Below are positions 9,391 through 17,987 of a stretch of DNA of 19,675 nucleotides, piece after piece. The notes under the pieces were generated by a model, which saw only the letters and a program-made list of their open reading frames with translations, did not search any database and was not told where the DNA came from. This DNA comes from Patescibacteria group bacterium UBA5532 (GTDB lineage: Bacteria; Patescibacteriota; Gracilibacteria; BD1-5; UBA2023), in assembly GCA_002426885.1 (NCBI GenBank), contig DINU01000010.1:1-19675 (forward strand), given 5' to 3'. Numbering within the stretch: position 1 is the stretch's first letter; each line of letters begins with the position of its first letter. A program made the position numbers and the translations under genes.

Positions 9391-12300
9391 ATGTTCCCAT
9401 CCGTCTCCCCAAAACAATCCTTTCCCGAGCTCGAGTCTGAAGTCCTCGCATTCTGGAAAAAGAACAATATCTTCCAGAAATCGATCGATTCTCGCCCCGA
9501 GAATAATCCCTATCGCTTTTATGATGGACCTCCTTTCATCACTGGGACGCCTCACTATGGGACGCTCCTCTCATCGATCGTGAAAGATGCGGTGGGTCGG
9601 TACTGGACGATGCGCGATCGACGTGTCGAGCGTGTCTGGGGATGGGATTGCCATGGACTTCCGATCGAGGAGAAAGTCCAGAAAAAGCTCGGACTCACGT
9701 CCAATAAAGAGATCGAAGAACGTGGTGTAAAAGAATTTATCGATGGATGCTATGAGTATACAAATTCTACTTCTGTAGAATGGAACTGGTACATCGACAA
9801 GATCGGTCGCTGGGTCGATATGGATCATACCTATCGTACGATGGATCAGGATTATATGGAGAGTGTGCTCTGGGTTTTTCGTGAACTCTGGGATAAGGGA
9901 CTCATCTACGAAGGGAAAAGAGTCTCACTCTACTCGTGGAAGCTCGGGACGCCGATCTCGAACTTCGAAGTCGCGATGGATGATACGTATCAGGAGGTGA
10001 ATGATCCTGCCATCACGGTCAAGTTCCATCCAGAGCTGATCCGAGCATGTGCGATCATCATCGAGAATGCAGAGTGAGAGGTACTTCTCGGATATAATAC
10101 AAAGAAATGATTCTGGAGTTTTCCAGGAGGAAAAGCCGAAGTATGAGAGACACATGAGCAGATGGTCATGCGAGAACTCAGGGAAGAGACAGAGATCGAT
10201 CTCGAGATTCTTCCCGAGCATTCTGTCCTCGAGCAGTATGACGTCTGTGGAGGGAAAATCTTCGATAATCATGTCTATCATATTCACGTCGACTCTGATA
10301 TCCACATCGGAAATGGCGAACCAGAGATATTTACTGAGTGGAAATTTTTCTCGAAAAACGCCCTTCCAGATGATATCTTCGATCCGACACGATACGCGAT
10401 CGAGCGGATTTCTGCAGGCGTAACGCATAAAAATCTGCCACTTTCGATTCTCGCCTGGACGACGACGCCATGGACGATTCCTGCGAATATGGCGCTCGCA
10501 GTCGGTACAGGTATCTCATATGTCGTCGTAGAAAATAATAACGAAGAATATATCGTCGCGAAGAATCGAGTCGAGCCTGTTTTTAAGGGAAAATGAGAGT
10601 ATACGATTTTACGTGAATTTACTGGCGATGAACTCGCGGGGGTATCGTATACTCCGCCATTTCCAGAATATTTTTATCATCCAGAAAATGAAAAAAATCA
10701 CCGCGTCTATACCGCAGATTTCGCGACAGATACCGATGGTACTGGTATCGTCCATATCGCTCCAGAATTCTGAGATGTCGACTTCTGACTGGCGAAAGAG
10801 AAGGGTATCACGATTACGGAAGTGATGGATGAAGCAGGGAAGTATACGGAGCAGATTTTTGACTATGAGGGAACTCACTATCTCGATGCGAATCCGATCA
10901 ATATCGAGCGCATGAAGGCAAATGGTACACTCTTCAAAAATGAGTCAGTGACGCACCGCGTCCCATTTTGTCCAAGGTCAGCGACTCCGCTTGTCCAGAA
11001 AGCACAATCGAGCTGGTTTATCGATATCCAGTCTCAGAAAGAAGCACTTCTTGAGGCGAATAAAAAAATCAATTGGTTTCCAGAATATCTGAAATATGGA
11101 CGATTTGCGAAGGGGATCGAGTCCGCTCCAGACTGGTGCATTTCCCGTACCCGTTACTGGGGTGCGCCGATGCCGATCTGGCAAAATCATGATGGAAGTG
11201 AGAGACTTGTCATCGCTTCTCGTGAAGAGATTTTCGAGCGGAATAAGCCGTATGGACAGCTCGAGGAAAGAAAAATAGACGGAAAAATACGCTATTTTTT
11301 CACATGAGGAGCCTTCGATGGGACAGAGCTCAACCTCCATCGTCCGTATATTGATGCGATTTTCCTTGCACCAGAAAAATCAGAAAAACCAAAGAAAGTT
11401 CTCTGAGTTCATGGATGGACCAGTCGTGGACTTGGTTCAGATGGAGAGGGATTCTGGACGCACCTTCGTGATGTTTTGACTCAGGAAAATATCTGATTTC
11501 ATGTCCCTGATTTCGATAAAAATGAAGCGACGAAATATTCTCTCTGGAAAGGGAAACTCGATACACTCGATGTAACCCAGTATGATACGATCGTCGCACA
11601 TAGCTTCGGCTGTGCTGTCTCGATGCAGTATATCCTCGAGCATAAGATCCCTCTCGATCGACTTGTTCTCGTCGCTCCGAGCGGACTCGTCGGGAATAGT
11701 TTTCTCGAGAAAGTCCTCCCAGAGATGACAGGAGAAAAGGCAGAACTCAGAAAACTCGTGAAAGAAATCATCGTAATTCACAGTAAAGATGATGGTGCGG
11801 AGTCTGCTCCATATAATTATGGAAAATCTCTTTCTGAAGAAATCGGTGCGATACTCGTCACGGTCGATGGTATGAATCATGATTTCCGTAAAGGAAAATC
11901 TCTGATCTCTGGAATCGTTCTCTCGGGTGCACCACTCATGCGTATTCCCGAAGTTCTCGATGTGTGGATGGACTCCGGATCGATGCCATATGCACAGATG
12001 CACTATCCGTTCGAGAACAAAAGCGCCATGGAAGCGAGTTTCCCAGCAGATTTCATCGCGGAATATGTCTGACAGGTGCGGGCGTGGTTTTATGTCATGC
12101 ACGTGCTCGGTGTCCTTCTGAATCCGAAGCATGCATCTACTCCGACTCCGAGTTTTACCAATGTCATCACGACAGGGGTTATCAATGGAAATGATGGACG
12201 AAAAATGTCCAAGTCTTTCGGAAATTTTCCTGATCCACGTGAGACGATCCTCCAGTATGGGGCAGATCCGATCCGTTTTTACATGCTGAATTCTCCACTT

Positions 12301-14085
12301 CTTTCTGGTGGAGATATGGACTTTAAAGAAGAAGGGATTCTCGAGACTGTGAAAAATGTCATGCTTCCACTCTGGAATACGTATAGCTTCTTCACGCTCT
12401 ATGCGAATATCGATCACTGGGAACAAGACACGACGCAGATCTGGTTCTGTCGACATGCCGAGAGTATGTCGAATATAATCAGCAAAATGAGCGATAATAG
12501 CGATGATCCAGAACTCACAGAAAAAGGACGCGAGCAGGCGCGGTCAATGTGAGAACGACTGAAAGAACAGGGGATCGAGTTCGATGTGATTCTTCATACT
12601 GATCGTATACGCACGCGTGATACAGCACATATAATCGGAGAAACACTCTGATTCTCTGGGGAGTATATCGTGGATGATGGATTCCGAGAGCAAAAAGCCT
12701 GAGAGTATGCAAATAAAACACTGACTGAGATGGCAGAAATGATCGGAGTCGATGTATCGGATACTGAGTCACTTCGAAGAGCATATAAAAATAACTCTAT
12801 GGAAGATGTCGATCAGTATGAGGCTTTTATCCTCAGAGAGTATCAGCGGGTGCTCGATACATATGCATGAAAAAAAGTCCTTATCGTCTCACATGCCGGA
12901 GCGCCACGGCCTATTCTCCATGCATATCATGGATTCGAAGAAGATATCTACTATCGGACATCGATCCCGAATGCTGAGGCATTTCGACTTCTTACGACAC
13001 CACTCAAAAATCCGCTCGATCGATGGATTCTCTCACGACTCCAGATCCTGATCTGACAGGTTCGAGATGCTATGGAATGATATGATCTATCTCGAGCATG
13101 TCGTGCGATCGTGGACTACATGGATGATCTCACGAACTGGTATGTGCGTCTTTCTCGTCGTCGATTCTGGTGAAGTGGTATGACCCCCGATAAGCAATCA
13201 GCATACTCTACATTGTATATGGTGCTTCTCGAAGTCTCGAAGAATCTCGCTCCATTTATGCCATTTCTCTCAGAAAATATCTATAAATGACTTACAGATA
13301 ATGGAAAAGAGACACTGAATAGTGTCCATCTTGCCCATGCTTCTTCTCCAGAACGTTTCATGATTTTTCCTGATCTGAATCGTGATATGGAGCTATGTAA
13401 AAACATCGTCTCGCTCGGACTCTCGCTTCGTAGTCGGAAGAGTATTCGTGTACGTCAGCCACTTGCATCTGTCACGATCACAGAAAAACTCGATTCATAC
13501 TATCAAGGGATTATCCGTGATGAACTGAATGTGAAGGAGGTCCGATATGAAGATCCTGAGAAAATCGCGAAAAAGATATGCAAGCCAGATGCTCGAAAAA
13601 TCGGTCCAAAATACGGGAAAGATGTACAGACGATCATCGTCGAAGCAAAGAATGGGAACTTTATCGAGAAAGACGATGGAGTGATAGAAGTCGCAGGATT
13701 TATACTCGAGTCGTGAGAATACACGATGGAGTATGTACCGCTCGAGTGAGCTGGAGATGTAGAGGGAGGAAATGGTAAGGTAATCGCTCTCGATACGACC
13801 GTGACTGAGTCACTGAAACAAGAGGGATATGCACGTGACATCATCCGTACAGTTCAGGAAATGCGAAAAGAAGCGGATTATCAGGTAACGGATCGGATTC
13901 TCCTCTCGATCGAGAAAAATCCCCTGCTCGATGCGGTCCTCGAGCAATTCAGCACACTGATCACCTCAGAGACACTTGCGACACTTGCTCCACTTGATCG
14001 TGGCGACTCCTCGAAAGAGATTTCCCTCTGATGAGAAGGGGAGACCTTCGATATTACACTTATGATCGTACGCGACCGAATGTAG
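9391..14085 (+). CDS. ileS: Isoleucyl-tRNA synthetase with nested Nudix, alpha/beta-hydrolase and histidine-phosphatase domains
   Basis: The 1564-residue protein is about 500 longer than a normal IleRS and is read in one frame across 22 TGA-Gly codons to TAG. The IleRS parts are complete: PHYGT (residues 54-58, HIGH equivalent), WGWDCHGLP, editing-domain WTTTPWT (356-362) and GTGIVHIAPEFGDVDF, catalytic WCISRTRYWGAPMPIW, VLDVWMDSGSMPYAQ, KMSKS (938-942), NPLDRWILSRL and the C-terminal QEGYARDIIRTVQ. HYG and overall length suggest the eukaryote-like class. Three enzymes interrupt it: a Nudix domain at about 215-345, a serine hydrolase at about 662-845, and a histidine phosphatase at about 1014-1203. 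Removing them leaves close to the standard ~1050 residues. A T-box leader regulates it. Domain identities rest on motifs; the function of the insertions is unknown. Confidence 0.95.
10033..10428 (+). other. Nudix hydrolase domain inserted in the IleRS CP1 editing domain
   Basis: It lies between the editing-domain strand ITVKF (ending at residue 212) and LAWTTTPWT (from 354). It reads CAIIIENAEGEVLLGYN, then KKGFWSFPGGKAEVGE, then the Nudix box G247-x5-E253-x7-R261-E-L-x-E-E. Only the late box glycine is replaced, by E268. Two Nudix-family glycines (KKGFW and EVGE) are encoded by TGA, showing the insert shares the host code. Nudix enzymes cleave nucleoside diphosphates linked to another moiety; the substrate is unknown. 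Confidence 0.92.
11374..11925 (+). other. RBBP9/YdeN-like alpha/beta hydrolase domain inserted in IleRS
   Basis: It follows LNLHRPYIDAIFLAP and is followed by GAPLMRIPEVLDVW, so it sits where ordinary IleRS has a short, often Cys-containing, loop. The domain begins KKVLGVHGWTSRG. The nucleophile elbow is VAHSFGCAVS (S738), the acidic residue is in VIHSKDDG (D800 or D801) and the histidine in DGMNHDF (H830). The triad order and short length fit the RBBP9-like serine hydrolases. Substrate unknown. Confidence 0.88.
12430..12999 (+). other. Histidine phosphatase (phosphoglycerate mutase-like) domain inserted in IleRS
   Basis: It lies between FFTLYANIDHWEQD, at the end of the catalytic module, and NPLDRWILSRL, at the start of the anticodon-binding domain. 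It has the catalytic RHAES (H1022 the phospho-acceptor), LTEKGREQARSMG, HTDRIRTRDTAHIIGE, FREQKAGEYANKT and the second histidine SHAGAPRPIL (H1168). RHA replaces the more common RHG. Family members remove phosphate from small metabolites or proteins; the substrate is unknown. Confidence 0.9.
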
Positions 14086-14241
14086 ACTCGAGTACATTTT
14101 AATATAATTCTGCTTTCCCCTTCGATCTTATGGGGAAAGCTGCGCAGTCAGATATAGGAAAGAGCAGATCACCCAGATGTATGGGATGGATATTCTTTGT
14201 CGATTAAAATACACTTTTTGATTCATCTGACTTGGAAAAAT
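14086..14241 (+). other. Structured 3' region after ileS
   Basis: A perfect 9-bp stem GCTTTCCCC/GGGGAAAGC (14112-14120 and 14132-14140) lacks a T tail. Its 5' arm could instead pair with GGAAAGAGCAGA (14157-14168) as TCTGCTTTCC. A small CCCA/TGGG hairpin follows at 14172-14185. It may be the ileS 3' end or a small RNA; no known family was recognised. Confidence 0.35.
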
Positions 14242-14263
14242 AAAAAATCCCCCAAATGGGGGA
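14242..14263 (-). terminator. Rho-independent terminator of the CHAP gene
   Basis: On the minus strand TCCCCCATTTGGGGGA (14248-14263) forms a GC-rich stem with an ATT loop, followed by TTTTTTA. It is 32 nt past the CHAP stop. Confidence 0.85.
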
Positions 14264-14295
14264 AAAGAACTTCACAAAAGTACTACAAGATATTC

Positions 14296-15222
14296 TTATC
14301 AACAATATCCATTACAGACAGGAATATCTACAAAAAAGTATTGCCCTGCATATGTGTGTCCATACGGGTTATTATAGTCTCCTTCCCATCTTGGAACGGG
14401 ATTATTTAAGATGAGGTGTTTTCTGATTCGACCATCAGGATTCCATGTTTGAGCATTTCCCTGATAGTTTTCATCAACAATCCAAAATCCAATTGGCTGA
14501 CCGTAACTGTCGTAGGCATACTTCAGAAATATTCCTACGTGCCCTGGTTGACCGCTTTGCGGGAATTTGGTGCCTGTGCCATCCCCACTACCTTGTGCCC
14601 ACCATCCGAAAAATGCGACCATGCGACCACGATGCTCGGGCGATGGATCATATGTTTCATGCCACCATGGGAACCAATATCCCCAATAGTAGTTATACAT
14701 ATCCCACGCTCGCTCCATGACATTTTTCCCTGCACGCCATGTATTTGATCCACGGTTTTCTTGAGTCGCTATCTTAGCAAAAGCGACGCATTGACCGGGA
14801 TAATCGAAATATTGTTCGCTGAAAGATGGATAGATTGAGGCATTCGGTATGCGTTCTGCATCGAAGTATACCGTATTGGTTGGTTGATTGAGTGAACTCA
14901 TCCACCATTGCCAGGTATTCGTGATATGAGACCAGCTATCTCGGTAGTATCCAAGTCCCCAGTCAGGGATTACACCCTGGACTGGGTTCTGATCAAGCCA
15001 TCCACGATATCGCACGGGATAGTTTACGTATACGTAGCTATCTGTTCCACCTTCGACGGTAAGTCTTTCCCGATACGAATATGCTTCGAGGGAACGATCG
15101 GTCCCATTCAGGAATAAGTCTGTCACGGAGCTGTCTGCCCGTGGTCGATCTATTCGTTCGAGTCCTGCATACACGTCTGAGAAAAGAAAGAGTAAAATAC
15201 CCACACAGACATATTTGTACAT
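14296..15222 (-). CDS. Secreted CHAP-domain peptidoglycan hydrolase
   Basis: The 308-residue protein has a signal peptide MYKYVCVGILLFLFSDVYA and a CHAP (cysteine, histidine-dependent amidohydrolase/peptidase) domain. The candidate catalytic residues are C145 in YPGQCVAFAK, H228 in GQPGHVGIFLKY, and the acidic/amide group of VDENY (about 250-252). It is Trp/Tyr-rich. CHAP enzymes cut peptidoglycan cross-links or stems, so it probably acts outside the cell on its own wall or on that of a host or prey cell. A strong SD (GAAGGAG, 15230-15236) lies 7 nt before the ATG, unlike neighbouring genes. None of its 30 internal glycines uses TGA; the only TGA is the last codon, directly followed by TAA, as if an original TGA stop had been kept. 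This suggests recent acquisition from a standard-code donor. Confidence 0.88.
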
Positions 15223-15292
15223 AACAAAACTCCTTCGTAGTACTGCTGTTAAAGAACATGTCTCCGCTCAAAGATATGTTTCGATAAATAAT

Positions 15293-15322
15293 TATCTACG
15301 CATACTTTTTCGATAAAGACAA
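15293..15322 (-). promoter_or_regulatory. Candidate promoter of the CHAP gene
   Basis: On the minus strand TTGTCT (15317-15322) is followed after 18 nt by TAGATA (15293-15298), leaving a leader of about 65 nt that contains the SD. Consensus match only. Confidence 0.35.
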
Positions 15323-15389
15323 TATGGAGTGTATTGTTTTTTTTTTTTTGCAAGTAAAATCTAAGAAATTATTCATTTTCTTTCCAGAA

Positions 15390-16565
15390 ATGCCTTATCT
15401 TCGTTCTTTTTTCCCCATATTTTTCATATTTTCCTCATTCTTTATTTTTCTTACTGCTTGCAGTGTCGAAGAAAATGATTCTATTTCCCCTTCCTCCTCT
15501 GGAGTAATTTTCACTGATTCATGAGAGGAACCTCTATTTTCATGAATGCTGCTCAGTACTGAAGAAGTGGAGAGTATTCGAGCGAAATATGCGGGTGGGG
15601 CATCCAGGATATTTATCCCATATGCAATATTCGGGGCTGATATCTCGAATCGATATGATATTGATATTTCTTTTGTGTATTCTGCATATATTCCATATGA
15701 ACCGTATTTTGATGAACTTGGTCGAAATGATAACACCATTTTTCAGCTTATAAATACTATAAAAGAGAGACAAATTTCCTTCTATAATACCCTCTTTCAG
15801 AAAGAAATAACCCCAGAAATTATTGCGACAACAAGTGGAAAATATACTTGCCTCGAGATGCGGGGAAGTGTAAAGAAAACACAGGGAATCCTCTGACTTC
15901 ATACTGAGATTTCTGCGATCTCTGATATCCCTGTGGATTCGACGCTCCTTTCAGAGCAGTTTCCTCTCGGGAGTCCCGCCTCTCCATGATGAGTTACAGT
16001 CCGCACGAGTACGTGACGCATTTTCCAAGAATGAAGACTCATAACCGATGAAGAAAATATCTTTTTTCATACCATTGCGTTTCTGCCGACTTGGTATATT
16101 TCTTTCTGAGAAAATGGATATTTTATCCATTCTGTCACTCGAGATAATTATGGAAAACCTTACACATACGCTCAGGATGAAAAAACAATTCTTGCGGAGG
16201 AGGAGCCACTGTATCCACTCTCGATGAAAGATTGTACGATAAAGAATGAAAATCTTCTGAATCATTTCGTGATCGAATTCCTTCCCTCAGAAATACAAGC
16301 ATGGAGTGGACAGACACAGGCCGATTATCGCCCTTTTGTCAACCGATTTACCCTGTGACTTCCCGCATGATCGTGAGCCCTTCAGTATGCGCTTTTTACG
16401 ATGAATTCCTGAAAAGTTATGGAGATTCCAGTCTTCTCCCAGTGAGATGCAGTAGCACGATGACAAATCCGATGTATGAGTGATGGGAGTTGTGCGATAA
16501 CTTTTGATTCTGAAACCCTGAGCCAGATTCTTTCTCTGGAGCTTTTTTATGATGCAGAAAAGTAA
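15390..16565 (+). CDS. Putative lipoprotein, unrecognised
   Basis: The 391-residue protein is read across 14 TGA-Gly codons to TAA 16563; the standard code would leave only fragments. The start is ATG 15390. A lipoprotein signal is clear: MPYLRSFFPIFFIFSSFFIF followed by the lipobox LTAC and SVEENDS, so the mature protein should be lipid-anchored at its N-terminal Cys. The rest is soluble and mixed, with segments such as ASRIFIPYAIFGADIS, NRFTLGLPAGSGALQYALF and QILSLELFYDAEK at the C-terminus. Two Cys-containing stretches (KDCTIK and IRCMSDGSCAITF) occur late. I do not recognise the family. A 13-T run lies 40 nt upstream. Confidence 0.82.
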
Positions 16566-16660
16566 AAGTGGGGGCTTGAGTCTCATGAGATTCGTATGTT
16601 CTCAATTCAGCTCAATTTTGCTCATTTATACAAGTGGATTCCTGCTCGCGCGAGGACATG

Positions 16661-16678
16661 AAAAACTTCGGTTTTTTT
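16661..16678. terminator. Possible bidirectional terminator between convergent genes
   Basis: AAAAAC-TTCG-GTTTTT hairpin with a TTCG tetraloop and a T run on either strand. It lies between the convergent lipoprotein and rnhB-queH genes. The stem is AT-rich, so strength is uncertain. Confidence 0.5.
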
Positions 16679-16692
16679 CCACAGAGTTCTTC

Positions 16693-17898
16693 CTAGGATT
16701 TCTTTCATGCTTTTGGAGCGTGTTCTGCATATCCCTCAGAATAGACACATCCACAGTATGACTGTCGATAGATTCCGTGCTTTTTCGTGTATTCTACGGA
16801 GCGCTCGAATCATCGATTTTTCCGAAATGAAATCGGTAAAAATTCGACACCGTATTTTCCTGCGCTTTTCTTGCCGAGATGAAAAAGTGCATCGAGATCC
16901 TTATGAGGCGAGATCGCGAGGGTCGTCGTAAAATAGGGGATTTCCATATCATGCGCGAGCATCGCACTGCGCTCGAGACGCATGTCGTAGCAGTTTTTAC
17001 ACTTTTCTCAGCGTTCTGGCGTGTGCTCGAGTCATGTAATAGCCTCGAAAAATCGCGCCACATCATACTCTCCCTCGATCCACTCGATTCATTCTCGTTT
17101 ACAGACTTTCGCGAACGCTTTTTTTCGTTTCTCATATTCTGCCTTCGGCTGAATATTCGGATCATACCAGAATGCAAGGATATCATACTGATTCTTCAGA
17201 TCCATCAGCGGTACTGTCGCATCAGGACCACAGCAGACATGGAGGAGGAGTCTCGGTTTTTTCTCGAGGATTTTTCGGATCGGTTCGAAGGAAAGACGAT
17301 GAAAACTCGTGATTGTTTCGGGAGTGAGATTGGTCTGATGCGTTTGGGTACCGTATCATTTATGTTTCTCGATCCCGAGCTTCGGATACAGGAGAGAGTA
17401 GGTTTTCATGAGTTCATCTCGAAATACTTTCGCGATGATCGATGCGCCTGCGATTTCTTTCACTTTCGCATCTCATCGCACGATACAGACAGGATCGCGC
17501 GAGAGCTCTTCGAAGGTAAAATGATCATTTCCGTCGATTAACACCGAGTGAATCATATATGAACTCGATATCTTCCGCCCGATTTCGATGATCGCGCGAC
17601 GCATACCCTCACGAGTCGCCCACTTGATCCCATGCTCATCGATAGCATTATTATCGACGACTCCGACTCAGAAGTAGAGCGTTGGATTCGGACGTTCACT
17701 TTCTTCGATAAGCGCATAAAAGAGTTTTTCTCGTTTTTTCTCGGAAATCTTCTTGCTGTCTCCGATCGATTCGAGAATTTCCCGTGGGAGCGGATTCACA
17801 GGGTCGAATGCAAGTGCGCATGCGACGACAGGTCCATACCACGGTCCGCGACCAGCTTCGTCGATCCCGATTTTTATGTGACGTTTCTCATTTTTCAT
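16693..17898 (-). CDS. rnhB: RNase HII-QueH fusion (ribonuclease HII / epoxyqueuosine reductase)
   Basis: One 401-residue open frame (TGA as Gly, stop TAG) encodes two enzymes. Residues 1-~208 are a complete RNase HII, which nicks RNA in RNA:DNA hybrids: KIGIDEAGRGPWYGPVVACA, GDSKKIS, RGDAKVKEIAGASIIAKVFRDE, and the C-terminal KHKGYGT and HRLSFEPI. After only EKKPR comes QueH, the iron-sulfur epoxyqueuosine reductase that finishes queuosine in tRNA: LLLHVCCGPDATVPL (C222, C223), EKCKNCYDMRLERSAM (C300, C303), TTTLAISPHK and SYCGCVYSEGY (C382, C384). No ATG, GTG or TTG lies in frame between the two parts, so a separate queH start is unlikely. TGA codes Gly at KHKGYGT. Both halves look active. 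Confidence 0.93.
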
Positions 17899-17904
17899 GC
17901 TTGG

Positions 17905-17932
17905 ATAGTAACAAGAAGAAGGGAAAAAGCAA
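17905..17932 (-). promoter_or_regulatory. Candidate promoter of rnhB-queH
   Basis: On the minus strand TTGCTT (17927-17932), 16 nt, then TACTAT (17905-17910). Only 6 nt separate the -10 from the ATG, which implies a leaderless transcript. Confidence 0.45.
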
Positions 17933-17987
17933 GGCTTGAAAAAAGAGAAAAAATGGATACCATGCAGACATATCTTTTTTCTTTTTT

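Noticed and set aside
11437..12456. A 339-codon open frame on the minus strand opposite ileS
   Set aside because: It is a shadow of the ileS coding frame, rich in Arg/Ile/Ser with no recognisable domain, while the plus strand encodes well-conserved enzymes over the same bases.
15337..15349. Run of 13 T between the CHAP and lipoprotein genes
   Set aside because: No stem precedes it on the plus strand, so it is not a terminator; it is simply a homopolymer and a possible sequencing-error spot.
1711..16648. A 14-base sequence TGGATTCCTGCTCG shared by the spacers at about 1711 and 16635
   Set aside because: One such match is expected roughly by chance in a window this size, and the surrounding sequence does not continue the similarity as a repeat.
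16879..17541. A 220-codon plus-strand open frame
   Set aside because: It lies antisense to the rnhB-queH fusion, whose minus-strand protein has clear RNase HII and QueH motifs.
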